Program-made: the position numbers and the translations under genes
Shown: piece by piece, positions 8,493 through 16,485 of the stretch
Layout of the letters: each line of letters opens with the position of its first letter
Position numbering within the stretch: position 1 is the stretch's first letter
The notes under the pieces: generated by a model
Databases searched by the model: none
Told to the model about the DNA's origin: nothing
Seen by the model: the letters and a program-made list of their open reading frames with translations, nothing else
Assembly: GCF_001590605.1 (NCBI RefSeq)
Contig: NZ_CP014504.1
Span: forward strand, 4,340,001 to 4,404,000
Reading direction: 5' to 3'
DNA length: 64,000 bases
Source: Pedobacter cryoconitis
GTDB taxonomy: Bacteria; Bacteroidota; Bacteroidia; Sphingobacteriales; Sphingobacteriaceae

Positions 8493-9260
8493 CTAGACGT
8501 TAAATATTTTGATAGAATTAGCTGTAGTTACTTCTGCTACTTTTTCCACAGGGATATGATAAATGTCAGCAACTTTCTGTGCAATGTACACCAGGTAACT
8601 GCTTTCATTCGGTTTGCCTCTGTAAGGTACCGGTGCAAGGTATGGCGAATCGGTTTCCAGTACCAGGTGTTCCAGGTCAATATGCGAAAGCACTTCGTCC
8701 AGACCAGCCTTTTTATAGGTAACCACACCACCTATCCCTAAATAGAAACCTAATTCAATTGTTCTTTGTGCTTGTTCCAGGTTACCAGTAAAACAATGAA
8801 GAATCCCTCTCAGATCCTCTCCTTTTTCTGCTTCCAGTACTTCAAAGACTTCATCGAAAGCTTCCCGGCAATGAATCACAATCGGAAGCTTTAATGCCTT
8901 AGCCCATTTGATTTGTTCATAGAAAGCATCTTGCTGTATACCTAAGGTAGTTTTATCCCAGTAAAGGTCAATACCGATCTCGCCAATCGCGTAAATCTTT
9001 CTGCCTGCTATACTTTGATGAATTTCTTTCAATACTTCCTTGTATCCTTCTTTGACTTCGCAAGGATGCAGCCCTGCCATTGCAAAACAGTTATCAGGAT
9101 ACTTCCGCACCAGGTCATCGATCTTTGCGATGGAAGAGATATCAACATTAGGAAGGAATAAACGGTCTATATTATTTTCGAAACAGCGCTGAAAAAGCAG
9201 CGCCTGTTTTTCTTCCTCCGTTTCGTAATACAAATGTGTATGCGTATCGGTTAAAAACAT
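8493..9260 (-). CDS. TatD-family metal-dependent hydrolase
   Basis: A 255-residue TIM-barrel nuclease related to TatD/YcfH. Metal ligands are visible at DTHTHLYY (His7, His9), IGEIGID, IVIHCREAF, LHCFTGN and ETDSPYLAP. The family has 3'-5' exonuclease activity on DNA or RNA and a role in repair. First gene of a likely minus-strand operon with ansA. ATG 9260 lies only four bases after a TAACTTTG -7 box, so its mRNA may be leaderless. Confidence 0.92.
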   Translation of the reverse strand: MFLTDTHTHLYYETEEEKQALLFQRCFENNIDRLFLPNVDISSIAKIDDLVRKYPDNCFAMAGLHPCEVKEGYKEVLKEIHQSIAGRKIYAIGEIGIDLYWDKTTLGIQQDAFYEQIKWAKALKLPIVIHCREAFDEVFEVLEAEKGEDLRGILHCFTGNLEQAQRTIELGFYLGIGGVVTYKKAGLDEVLSHIDLEHLVLETDSPYLAPVPYRGKPNESSYLVYIAQKVADIYHIPVEKVAEVTTANSIKIFNV

Positions 9261-9264
9261 AAAA

Positions 9265-9272
9265 CAAAGTTA
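9265..9272 (-). promoter_or_regulatory. -7 box of tatD, four bases before ATG
   Basis: Minus strand reads TAACTTTGttttATG. The box fits TAnnTTTG, and the start codon begins five bases after its G, about where transcription should start. One of five such arrangements in the window. Confidence 0.65.
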
Positions 9273-9273
9273 A

Positions 9274-9308
9274 TAAAAAAACCCTGTCCGGATTACCGGA
9301 CAGGGTTT
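9274..9308 (-). terminator. Intrinsic terminator of the FKBP lipoprotein gene
   Basis: A perfect 13-bp stem (9279-9291 with 9296-9308), loop ATTA, followed on the minus strand by TTTTTTT. It terminates the gene ending at 9331 and lies right beside the tatD promoter. Confidence 0.92.
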
Positions 9309-9330
9309 ATACGTTTGATTAAAATCAAAA

Positions 9331-10323
9331 TTATTTTTTAGCAGCAGGAGCCATAACCGGCGCTGCAGCTGCAGGCGCACCTGTAGGTTTTTTGATATCA
9401 GTAATTTCTACATCAAAAGCCAATGGAGAGAATGGAGTAATACCGCCTTGTGGCATTCCACCTTCACCGTAAGCTAATTTTGAAGGAATGATCAAAGTGA
9501 TCTTTCCACCTTTACCAATTAACTTCAAGCCTTCGTCAAATCCTGGAATTGCTCTCCCGATAGTAAATGGACGTGGGCCATATTGTGCCATTGCATTGAA
9601 TTTACCTGATTCTTTAGCTACTTTTTCGACACTTGTATCAAAAACGCTTTCTTTACCATCAGATTTTTTAGTCAGTAATTTACCAGTGTAATTTACCATT
9701 AAAGTATCTGTAGGTGTAGCTCTTTGTGCATCACCAGGAGCTGTAATTACATATTGTAAACCAGAAGCAGTAGTTTGTACTTTTAATTTATTGTCTTCGA
9801 TAAAGTTTTTGATTTTACCTGCTTCAGCAGCTTTATGTTTAGCAACTGTAGCCTGGAAATCTTTCTGGAAAAACTCAGTCGCTTTTTTCTGGAAAGTTGA
9901 ATCAGCTTCACCTTTAGCTTTATGCATTACTTTTTCGATCTTCACAGTGAAAACCATGTATTTATCTTTTTGAGTGGCTGGTTTTGGCTGGTTTGAATAT
10001 TTAGCCATTGAATCCAGGTCAATTTTGAAAGTAGCACTATCGCCTTCTGCTAATAACATTAAAGCGTCAGAGATATCTCCTGCCCATTGTTTTTTAGATA
10101 CAGGGAATACAGCTGGTTGCTGAATATCATAAGTACTGCTGGTTACTGAATCTTTCTCAGTTTTCTGAATTGCATTGATTTTGATAATATCACCTTCAAC
10201 GATTTTATCTTTTCCTTCGGTCTTGTGGATGGTGTACATCAGGCCTCCCGGACCTTTTTTGAAGTTGTTACAAGCTGCTAAACCAAGTGTAGCGGCAAAA
10301 AGAATTACTAATGTTTTTTTCAT
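9331..10323 (-). CDS. FKBP-type peptidyl-prolyl isomerase, lipoprotein
   Basis: A 330-residue envelope folding factor. The lipobox LAAC (Cys18) predicts a lipoprotein. Residues about 190-312 are a complete FKBP domain: TLMVNYTGKLL, PFTIGRAIPGFDEGLKLIGKGGKITLIIPSKLAYGEGG and the C-terminal LAFDVEITDI. The first half (about 30-130) resembles a degenerate FKBP-like domain (GDIIKINAIQKTE, AEGDSATFKIDL). The tail is Pro/Ala-rich. Monocistronic, with a strong terminator behind it. Confidence 0.92.
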   Translation of the reverse strand: MKKTLVILFAATLGLAACNNFKKGPGGLMYTIHKTEGKDKIVEGDIIKINAIQKTEKDSVTSSTYDIQQPAVFPVSKKQWAGDISDALMLLAEGDSATFKIDLDSMAKYSNQPKPATQKDKYMVFTVKIEKVMHKAKGEADSTFQKKATEFFQKDFQATVAKHKAAEAGKIKNFIEDNKLKVQTTASGLQYVITAPGDAQRATPTDTLMVNYTGKLLTKKSDGKESVFDTSVEKVAKESGKFNAMAQYGPRPFTIGRAIPGFDEGLKLIGKGGKITLIIPSKLAYGEGGMPQGGITPFSPLAFDVEITDIKKPTGAPAAAAPVMAPAAKK

Positions 10324-10489
10324 TTTAGATTTATTGTGTTTTATTTTAATTTCATGAGGTACGTTTCAACTATCCTGCAATTTATACAATCTCCGCCTGA
10401 CGTTCCATTTTATTTGTTTGTTTTTTCTTTTAGAGTCTAAATTTAAACAGACGCTTACAAAAAGCAAGTTTAAGCAAACTTTAAATTAA

Positions 10490-11500
10490 TTACTGCAATA
10501 ATTGTGTTTTATACTCTGGTAAAATAGATTTAAAGTGTGCAATGGTGTCTTCCAGGTTCAAATCAGAATACCCGCCTGCTGCATTTCTATGCCCGCCACC
10601 GTTGAAAAACTTCTTACAAATCTCATTCGCAGGAAAATCACCTGTTGAGCGCAAAGATAATTTAACTTTATCCGTTCTTTCAATGATGAAGGCAGCTAAT
10701 TTGATTCCATTGATAGATAGTGCATAGTTTACAATACCTTCTGTATCACCAGTAACGATGCTGAAACGCTTAAGTTCTTCGGCAGTAACTGAAATAATAG
10801 CAGTATTAAATTCTCTGATGATTTCCAGTTTATTGGTCAGACAGTTCCCCAGAAAACGCAAACGGTTTTCTGTAGCATTGTCATACACTAATTGATGGAT
10901 ACGCCAGTGCTCTGCACCTGCATCAATCAGATCAGCACCAATACGGTAAACTGTAGAAGTTGCAGAAGGGAAACGGAATGAGCCTGAATCGGTCATAATA
11001 CCAGTATATAAACAGGTAGCAATGTCTTTGTTCATCATTTCACCATCGTTCAGTTCATTGACAATAAAGTCATAAACCAATTGGGCCGCTGCACAAGCAT
11101 TGATACTCCAGTGTCTGTAATCGTCAAAATCTTCGGGATCAAGGTGATGATCAATCATGATTTTATAGGCAGATGAATTCCTGATTACTTCTCCCAGCTC
11201 GTTGATACGGCTCAGGGTATTGAAGTCCAGACAGAAGACCAATGCAGCATCAGCAACTAATTGCTCCGCTTCTTCTTTGGCTTCTGTATAAATCATTACA
11301 TCAGAGTTATTGGGTAACCAGTGTAAGAAATACGGATAATCTGTTGGGGTAATTACGGTTACATGATGTCCTTTCTGGATCAAATATGCATATAAGCCCA
11401 AAGAAGAGCCCATAGCATCGCCATCAGGTTTATGGTGTGTAGTAATTACAATTTTCTGCGGCGTTGCCAGCAATGTTTTGAGTTGGGAAAGGGATAGCAT
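10490..11500 (-). CDS. DHH/DHHA1 phosphoesterase, NrnA-like (oligoribonuclease / pAp phosphatase)
   Basis: A 336-residue enzyme that cleaves short oligonucleotides and/or 3'-phosphoadenosine 5'-phosphate. The DHH metal site is visible: HHKPDGDAMGSS (His23, Asp26, Asp28), CLDFNT, and the name-giving MIDHHLDP. The DHHA1 substrate domain is at the C-terminus with FNGGGHRNAAGG. Length is normal. ATG at 11500, with a TAGATTTG box 11 bases upstream. Divergent from ndk. NrnA is the best fit; c-di-AMP/pApA hydrolases of the same family are an alternative. Confidence 0.9.
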   Translation of the reverse strand: MLSLSQLKTLLATPQKIVITTHHKPDGDAMGSSLGLYAYLIQKGHHVTVITPTDYPYFLHWLPNNSDVMIYTEAKEEAEQLVADAALVFCLDFNTLSRINELGEVIRNSSAYKIMIDHHLDPEDFDDYRHWSINACAAAQLVYDFIVNELNDGEMMNKDIATCLYTGIMTDSGSFRFPSATSTVYRIGADLIDAGAEHWRIHQLVYDNATENRLRFLGNCLTNKLEIIREFNTAIISVTAEELKRFSIVTGDTEGIVNYALSINGIKLAAFIIERTDKVKLSLRSTGDFPANEICKKFFNGGGHRNAAGGYSDLNLEDTIAHFKSILPEYKTQLLQ

Positions 11501-11511
11501 AGTTTTCGCTG

Positions 11512-11519
11512 CAAATCTA
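11512..11519 (-). promoter_or_regulatory. -7 box of the NrnA-like gene
   Basis: Minus-strand TAGATTTG fits TAnnTTTG and lies 11 bases before the ATG, predicting a very short leader. Confidence 0.5.
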
Positions 11520-11622
11520 ATAATTTAATAAATAGGATGCTGTTTAATTTTAATCAGATGTACCTGAACATTTTTCTAAAGCCTTCTTTTATTTAGCGCT
11601 TTAATATTAACTATAGAAAATG

Positions 11623-11630
11623 TAATTTTG
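11623..11630 (+). promoter_or_regulatory. -7 box of ndk
   Basis: TAATTTTG fits the Bacteroidota -7 consensus, 19 bases before the ndk ATG. Confidence 0.55.
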
Positions 11631-11649
11631 CAAAATAAATAATACAAAG

Positions 11650-12069
11650 ATGACTACAAACAGAACATTTACAATGATTAAGCCAGATGCAGTTGCAAAT
11701 GGACATATCGGAGCAATTATCAATGACATTACTGCTGCTGGTTTCAAAATCATTGCTTTAAAATACACTCAATTAACAGCTGAAACTGCTGGTAAATTCT
11801 ATGAAGTACACAAAGATCGTCCATTTTATGGTGATTTAGTTAGCTTCATGTCTTCAGGACCTATCGTAGCTGCTATTCTTGAAAAAGATAACGCAATTGA
11901 AGATTTCAGAAAATTAATCGGTGCTACTAACCCTGCTGATGCAGCAGAAGGTACTATCCGTCAAAAATATGCTAAATCTATCGATGCGAATGCTGTTCAC
12001 GGATCTGATTCGGATGAGAATGCTGCAATCGAAGGAGATTTCTTCTTCACTGCTGCTGAACGTTTCTAG
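11650..12069 (+). CDS. ndk: Nucleoside diphosphate kinase
   Basis: A 139-residue enzyme that transfers the gamma phosphate between nucleoside triphosphates and diphosphates through phospho-His117 (NAVHGSDSDENA). The N-terminal TFTMIKPDAVANG and the GATNPADAAEGTIRQKYA loop are typical. Full length. Monocistronic, with its own -7 box and a terminator at 12091. Codon use is biased to frequent codons, as expected for a well-expressed gene. Confidence 0.97.
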   Translation: MTTNRTFTMIKPDAVANGHIGAIINDITAAGFKIIALKYTQLTAETAGKFYEVHKDRPFYGDLVSFMSSGPIVAAILEKDNAIEDFRKLIGATNPADAAEGTIRQKYAKSIDANAVHGSDSDENAAIEGDFFFTAAERF

Positions 12070-12090
12070 TTTTTGCCTGAATAAAATTAT

Positions 12091-12121
12091 AAAATAAGCA
12101 CTCTTATGGGGTGCTTATTTT
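12091..12121 (+). terminator. Intrinsic terminator of ndk
   Basis: Perfect 11-bp stem (AAAATAAGCAC with GTGCTTATTTT) around a 9-base loop, with T-rich right arm, 21 bases past the ndk stop. Confidence 0.85.
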
Positions 12122-12151
12122 CGTTACGACAACATTGAACCAATTCTAAAG

Positions 12152-12874
12152 ATGAAGAAATTAATCATTACCCTTTTGATTCCTTTTTGCGGTTATGCGG
12201 TAACTGCACAAACTAAACGTAAACCTGCAACTAAAAAAGCACCTGTAAAATCAGCTGTTGCTCCAGCAAAAATGATCAGCCTTGCAGATTCAGCAAGTTA
12301 TGCCTTCGGTATTTCTATGGGTTCCGGCTTAAAAACGAATGGTCTTAAAACATTAAACTACGATTTACTGATTAAAGGCTTGAAAGCTGCTTTTCAGGGA
12401 CAAACACCCTTATTAAACGAGCAGGCTTCTCAAAAAGCAATTGGAGACCTTTTTAAAATAATTACTATGGAAAAATATGCACCGCAGATAGCCAAAGAAA
12501 AAAGCTTTCTGGAAGGCAATCTGAAACAAATCAATGTTAGAAATACGCCAAGTGGCTTACAATATATTGTAATCACACCTGGAGAAGGGCCAAAACCAAC
12601 CGCTACAGACAATGTACTGGTCAACTATAAAGGTACTTTACTAGACGGTAAACAATTTGACAGTTCTTATGATAGAAAAGAACCGCTTTCGATTGCAGTC
12701 AACAGAGTAATTCCAGGATGGACAGAAGGTTTACAATTGATGTCTCCGGGTGCGAAGTATAAATTCTTCATCCCTTACAACTTAGCTTACGGTGAACGTG
12801 CGATGGGAAAAGACATTCCTGCCTACAGTATGCTGATTTTTGAAGTTGAATTATTAAAAATAAACGGTAAATAA
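12152..12874 (+). CDS. FKBP-type peptidyl-prolyl isomerase, Mip/FkpA-like, exported
   Basis: A 240-residue periplasmic folding factor. The signal peptide ends at AVTAQ and is followed by a Lys/Ala-rich linker. Residues about 44-130 resemble the helical Mip/FkpA dimerisation domain (SYAFGISMGSGLK, LLIKGLKAAFQGQ). The FKBP domain is residues about 135-240 (GLQYIVITPGEGPKP, VLVNYKGTLLDGKQFDSSYD, RVIPGWTEGLQLM, NLAYGERAM). It precedes a small lipoprotein gene on the same strand. This is the second FKBP protein within 3 kb. Confidence 0.93.
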   Translation: MKKLIITLLIPFCGYAVTAQTKRKPATKKAPVKSAVAPAKMISLADSASYAFGISMGSGLKTNGLKTLNYDLLIKGLKAAFQGQTPLLNEQASQKAIGDLFKIITMEKYAPQIAKEKSFLEGNLKQINVRNTPSGLQYIVITPGEGPKPTATDNVLVNYKGTLLDGKQFDSSYDRKEPLSIAVNRVIPGWTEGLQLMSPGAKYKFFIPYNLAYGERAMGKDIPAYSMLIFEVELLKINGK

Positions 12875-12930
12875 TATTTTTAAAAACCATTTCATAGCCG
12901 ATTTGTTGTGACTAAATAAATTAACACACT

Positions 12931-13116
12931 ATGGAAATTAAAAGATATTTACCACTCGCATTAGTAGCTTTAGTTATGACAACTTTAAGTAGCTGTCAAC
13001 TTATAGAGGGGATATTCAAGGCCGGAGTCTGGTCCGGTATAATTGTAGTTGTAGTAGTGCTTGCCCTTATTATATGGGTAGTCAGCAAAATATTTGGTGG
13101 CGGAAGTAAAGGCTAA
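12931..13116 (+). CDS. Small lipoprotein with one transmembrane segment
   Basis: A 61-residue protein. The lipobox LSSC (Cys22) follows a hydrophobic signal. A second very hydrophobic stretch (residues about 34-53, SGIIVVVVVLALIIWVVSKI) could be a membrane helix, and the tail is Gly-rich. I recognise no catalytic motif. 56 bases behind the FKBP gene and convergent with the DUF721 gene. It looks like a real gene (good start, lipobox, clean frame), function unknown. Confidence 0.72.
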   Translation: MEIKRYLPLALVALVMTTLSSCQLIEGIFKAGVWSGIIVVVVVLALIIWVVSKIFGGGSKG

Positions 13117-13119
13117 TCA

Positions 13120-13410
13120 CTATAAGAATACAATTTCATTGATGACCTCTGAACCGGCACGTTCATTCAGTTTCTGGATGATGCCGGTTCTAACCATTAA
13201 GAGCTCATTTTTAATAACTGAAGATTCTATCCGGACAAATAACTTCTTATGCGCAATATAAATTTGTGTAGTCCGGTTCCCAATTGCAGTTCCCATAATT
13301 TCGGGCCACATGGCCACTACGCCTGTTTCATCGAACTTCCCCTTTAACCTATAGACAGACAGCATTTTTGAAATGGCATCTTTCAAGGTCATATCATTAG
13401 GTTTACGCAT
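13120..13410 (-). CDS. DUF721 (DciA-like) protein
   Basis: A 96-residue protein of the DUF721/DciA family; DciA proteins load or operate the replicative helicase DnaB in bacteria without DnaC. The visible pattern is a helical start (LKDAISKMLSVYRL), then VVAMWPEIMGTAIGNRTTQIYIAHKKLFVRIESSVIKNEL, the KH-like core with the hallmark W and L..V.S..W-type strand. It overlaps the end of recF by 8 bases, so the two are cotranscribed. The recF-DUF721 pairing also occurs in actinobacterial replication loci, which supports the assignment. Short form without a long tail. Confidence 0.85.
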   Translation of the reverse strand: MRKPNDMTLKDAISKMLSVYRLKGKFDETGVVAMWPEIMGTAIGNRTTQIYIAHKKLFVRIESSVIKNELLMVRTGIIQKLNERAGSEVINEIVFL

Positions 13411-14506
13411 GTTGTATCCCTCCGTTTATTACTTCAAATAAAGTTACGGGAACTTTGATCTTATCGAAAATATTCAGGACTCTTTCTTTCCCCGTATCGG
13501 TAATAAAAATCTGTCCGAAGTCATGGTGAGAAACCATTTCCATCAGTTTATGCATCCGGCGTTCGTCGAGCTTATCAAAAATATCATCTAATAACAATAA
13601 AGGTTTGAAGCCTTTATATTTTTCCACATAAGCATACTGTGCGAGTTTTAATGCGATCAGGAAAGATTTCTGTTGTCCTTGTGAGCCAAATTTCTTTAAG
13701 GGCATATCAAGGATGGTGAAAATCAGATCATCTTTATGGATTCCGGTAGTTGTTCTTTCGAGTACTTTATCTTTTTCTACAGTTTGCAGCAGTAAAGTTT
13801 CAAATGGAGTATCATTTAACTGAGATTGATAAGTTAAACAAACCTGTTCTGCATCTTCTGTCAGATATTGATAGTACTTATTAAACAGTTCTATATAATC
13901 TACCATAAATTGTTTGCGCTTCGCAAAAATCTTCTCTCCGCAACCAATCAGCTGTTCATTAAAGATTTCAAGCAAAGCTGGGTCATAACGGCGTGTAGTA
14001 GCGATCTGCTTTAGTAAAGCATTTCTGTTAAGCAGATGCCTGTTGTATAACATCAGTTCGTCCAGGTATTGTGAATCGGTCTGAGAGATCACATTGTCCA
14101 TAAACTTACGGCGCTCTTCGCTCCCATCCATAATGATCGTGACATCATAAGGCGAAATCATGACCAATGGAAACAGGCCGATATGACTGGCCAGTTTATC
14201 GTATTCTTTTTTATTCCGCTTAAATTGCTTTTTCTGATTCTTCTTGACACCACAGGTGATCTTCTCGTTTTTTTCCTGACGGTCGAAATCGCCCTGGATC
14301 ATAAAAAGTTCTTCTGCAGTTTTGATCTGCTGACTATCAATCGGATTGAAATAGCTCTTGCAAAGGCACAGGTAGTGGATCGCATCGAGTAAATTGGTCT
14401 TCCCGGCACCATTATTCCCAATAAATGCGTTCACCGTTTTTGAAAACCGTAAATCAGCATCAGAATAATTCTTGAAGTTGAGCAGAGTAATGTTTTTTAA
14501 CCACAT
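13403..14506 (-). CDS. recF: DNA replication and repair protein RecF
   Basis: A 367-residue SMC-like ATPase that helps load RecA at gaps with RecO/RecR. Walker A is GNNGAGKTN (residues 30-38); the signature motif is in KKFGSQGQQKSFLIALKLA, and Walker B is LLLLDDIFDKLD. I chose ATG 14506 (MWLKNITLLNF); a TTG five codons upstream lies inside the promoter box and is unlikely. A TAACTTTG box is 12 bases upstream. Overlaps the DUF721 gene. Confidence 0.95.
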   Translation of the reverse strand: MWLKNITLLNFKNYSDADLRFSKTVNAFIGNNGAGKTNLLDAIHYLCLCKSYFNPIDSQQIKTAEELFMIQGDFDRQEKNEKITCGVKKNQKKQFKRNKKEYDKLASHIGLFPLVMISPYDVTIIMDGSEERRKFMDNVISQTDSQYLDELMLYNRHLLNRNALLKQIATTRRYDPALLEIFNEQLIGCGEKIFAKRKQFMVDYIELFNKYYQYLTEDAEQVCLTYQSQLNDTPFETLLLQTVEKDKVLERTTTGIHKDDLIFTILDMPLKKFGSQGQQKSFLIALKLAQYAYVEKYKGFKPLLLLDDIFDKLDERRMHKLMEMVSHHDFGQIFITDTGKERVLNIFDKIKVPVTLFEVINGGIQHA

Positions 14507-14518
14507 AGTATGAGATTG

Positions 14519-14526
14519 CAAAGTTA
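14519..14526 (-). promoter_or_regulatory. -7 box of recF-DUF721
   Basis: Minus-strand TAACTTTG, 12 bases before the recF ATG. Its position rules out the upstream TTG start. Confidence 0.6.
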
Positions 14527-14651
14527 CCGTTTAGCTTTGTTAAAAGAAGCTGATCTACAGATTTGTTTCATCATTATCCTATTCACATCTAATTCAGGAA
14601 GTTCGAAAAACAGTTATGATGAAAATTTTTATTTAAATACTGAAAAAGAGG

Positions 14652-14681
14652 TTGATACTTTAACCGAAAAATGTATTTTTG
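14652..14681 (+). promoter_or_regulatory. Promoter of the TPR-protein gene
   Basis: TTG at 14652-14654, a 19-base spacer, then TATTTTTG at 14674-14681. Box sequence and spacing both fit the Bacteroidota primary-sigma promoter. Leader about 20 bases. Confidence 0.68.
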
Positions 14682-14705
14682 CAATCCTTAATTTTTTTAA
14701 ATAAA

Positions 14706-15377
14706 ATGTCCACAACAGAAAAAGAAGTAAATCATAACGTTAGAAAAGGTTCATTCTTAGAGGAAAACTCTAAAAGCCTTTTATTCATTGCCGCAGCGGT
14801 AATCGTATTAGTGATCATATACTTTTGGTATCAGAATGTATATTTAAAGGACAGAGCTGAAGAGGCTTCTGCAAAAATGTACAAAGCAGAACAATATGTT
14901 GGGGTAGATTCTCTGGCCAATAAAGCGATCACCGGAGATGCAGGTTATCCTGGATTTGAAAAAATCGCTGAAGAATATAACAATACTAAATCAGCGAACT
15001 TAGCAAATCTTTACCTTGGTGGGATTTATTTACGTAAGGGGGAATACAAAAAAGCAACTGAAGTTCTAGGCAAATATTCAGAAACAGGAAGTCCTGTTGC
15101 GGATCCACTGGCATTAGGAATGTTAGGTGATGCTTACAGTGAGCTGAAAGATTACAGCCAGGCAATCACTTATTACAAGAAAGCAGCTGACAAATCAAGT
15201 AACAAGTTTACTTCTCCATTGTTCCTTAAAAAACTAGGATTAGTTTACGAATCACAAAAAGACTATAAAAATGCAGAAGACGCCTACAACAAAATCAAAA
15301 ATGAGTTCCCTGCAAGTCAGGAAGCTACCATGATTGATGAGTACATTGCGCGTGTTACTGCTGCACAAGGAAAATAA
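14706..15377 (+). CDS. Tetratricopeptide-repeat membrane protein
   Basis: A 223-residue protein with an N-terminal transmembrane anchor (about 25-42, LLFIAAAVIVLVIIYFWY) and an extracytoplasmic TPR array (about 90-215: LANLYLGGIYLRKGEYKKA, GMLGDAYSELKDYSQA, KKLGLVYESQKDYKNA). The layout is like YfgM-type ancillary chaperones, but that function is inference. ATG 14706 is preferred because the in-frame TTG at 14679 overlaps the promoter box. Its terminator (15396) separates it from ribH. Confidence 0.85.
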   Translation: MSTTEKEVNHNVRKGSFLEENSKSLLFIAAAVIVLVIIYFWYQNVYLKDRAEEASAKMYKAEQYVGVDSLANKAITGDAGYPGFEKIAEEYNNTKSANLANLYLGGIYLRKGEYKKATEVLGKYSETGSPVADPLALGMLGDAYSELKDYSQAITYYKKAADKSSNKFTSPLFLKKLGLVYESQKDYKNAEDAYNKIKNEFPASQEATMIDEYIARVTAAQGK

Positions 15378-15395
15378 AATTTAAAAATTTTTGAC

Positions 15396-15427
15396 AAAGG
15401 CCTGCATTTTATGCGGGCCTTTTTTTT
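15396..15427 (+). terminator. Intrinsic terminator of the TPR-protein gene
   Basis: A 12-bp stem with one G.U pair (AAAGGCCTGCAT / ATGCGGGCCTTT) followed by a T8 run. The ribH promoter lies directly behind it. Confidence 0.92.
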
Positions 15428-15438
15428 GTTTTAATACT

Positions 15439-15446
15439 TACATTTG
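15439..15446 (+). promoter_or_regulatory. -7 box of ribH, four bases before ATG
   Basis: Reads TACATTTGcaccATG. The start codon begins five bases after the box, so the transcript is probably leaderless and an FMN riboswitch is excluded for this gene. Confidence 0.65.
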
Positions 15447-15450
15447 CACC

Positions 15451-15942
15451 ATGGCATCACAATTAAAAAATCTATCTGACTTTTCTCATACTACTGTTCC
15501 TGATGGCGCAGCTTATAAAATCGCTATTGCAGTTGCTGAATGGAATGCAGAAGTAACTGGCAGCTTGTATAAAGGTGCTTTAGAAACACTTTTAAAACAT
15601 GGCGTTAAAGAAGAGAATATTATTTCTTTAGCTGTTCCGGGAAGTTTTGAATTGACTGGCGCAGCAGAGATCCTGTTGAAGAAACATGCAGATCTTGATG
15701 CAGTAATCTGCCTTGGCTGTGTAATACAGGGAGAGACCAGACATTTTGATTTCATCTGTGATGCGATAGGTAACGGGATCACTCAGGTAGGGATTAAATA
15801 TAGTAAACCAGTTATTTTTGGTGTATTGACAACCAATGATTTACAACAAGCTTTAGACAGATCTGGTGGCAAGCACGGTAACAAAGGTGATGAGGCTGCT
15901 TTCACAGCAATAAAAATGGCTCATTTCTTGCATACAGCATAA
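15451..15942 (+). CDS. ribH: 6,7-dimethyl-8-ribityllumazine synthase
   Basis: A 163-residue riboflavin-pathway enzyme that joins 5-amino-6-ribitylaminouracil and dihydroxybutanone phosphate. Typical segments: VAEWNAEVTGSLYKGALETL, VPGSFELTGAAEILL, VICLGCVIQGETRHFDFIC (catalytic His), PVIFGVLTTNDLQQALDRSGG. ATG 15451 is chosen; an in-frame upstream TTG lies inside the terminator. No other rib gene is nearby. Confidence 0.95.
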   Translation: MASQLKNLSDFSHTTVPDGAAYKIAIAVAEWNAEVTGSLYKGALETLLKHGVKEENIISLAVPGSFELTGAAEILLKKHADLDAVICLGCVIQGETRHFDFICDAIGNGITQVGIKYSKPVIFGVLTTNDLQQALDRSGGKHGNKGDEAAFTAIKMAHFLHTA

Positions 15943-16006
15943 TAAGGAATTGCTTTTTTTTCTGGAATAGTGTAGATTAGCGAAAGAATAATCAAAATCT
16001 ACGCTC

Positions 16007-16126
16007 ATGAAGAAATTAGCAATAGTGTTACTGGGAGTATTCTTTGCAATAACAGTTTTAGAGTCTTGCTCTAACCGTATCTGCCCGGCATACAGTTCGT
16101 ATCCAAAAGGCAACCGGAGAAAGTAA
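16007..16126 (+). CDS. Small lipoprotein, 39 residues
   Basis: ATG 16007 to TAA 16126. The product starts MKKLAIVLLGVFFAITVLES and continues with Cys21, giving a basic n-region, hydrophobic core and lipobox LESC. The mature part is about 19 residues, with a second Cys, a PAYSSYPKG stretch and a basic end. It lies between ribH and the YtxJ gene on the same strand. I recognise no family. The signal-peptide layout makes it a plausible real gene despite its size. Confidence 0.62.
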   Translation: MKKLAIVLLGVFFAITVLESCSNRICPAYSSYPKGNRRK

Positions 16127-16152
16127 GCCGGACAAATTAAAATAGAAATTAG

Positions 16153-16485
16153 ATGGAGTGGAAGAACATAACTGATCCAGAACAGATCAGTGGGATAAAA
16201 ACGCAGGAAGGCTATAGTTTAATTTTTAAACACAGCACCCGTTGTTCAGTGAGTATGATGGCAAAAAAACGTTTTGAACTGGACTGGGACATTATCCCTG
16301 AAGGGACAAAGCTATATTTTCTTGACCTGATCAGCCATCGTGCAATTTCTGCACAGATAGCTGAAACATTTCAAGTTCACCATGAGTCTCCTCAGATCTT
16401 ATTGATTAAGGATGGCGATTGTGTACTGGATGCCTCTCATAGTGATATCTCGGCCGATGAAGTAGCCGAACTGATTAATAATTAA
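16153..16485 (+). CDS. ytxJ: YtxJ-family bacillithiol-system redox protein
   Basis: A 110-residue thioredoxin-fold monothiol protein of the YtxJ family, proposed to remove bacillithiol from S-bacillithiolated proteins. The active site is FKHSTRCSVS with a single Cys31, in place of the thioredoxin CxxC. The cis-Pro region is HESPQILLIKDG. A second Cys lies at DGDCVLD. Convergent with the OsmC gene, overlapping its last 11 bases. It fits with YpdA and BshA elsewhere in the window. Confidence 0.9.
   Translation: MEWKNITDPEQISGIKTQEGYSLIFKHSTRCSVSMMAKKRFELDWDIIPEGTKLYFLDLISHRAISAQIAETFQVHHESPQILLIKDGDCVLDASHSDISADEVAELINN

Noticed and set aside
13120..14526. Chromosomal origin of replication near recF-DUF721
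   Set aside because: recF and a DciA-like gene can neighbour oriC in other phyla, but no dnaA or dnaN gene and no cluster of DnaA boxes was noticed here.
14510..14704. 64-residue plus-strand frame between recF and the TPR gene
   Set aside because: It covers two divergent promoter boxes, and its product has no recognisable feature; better explained as an intergenic region.
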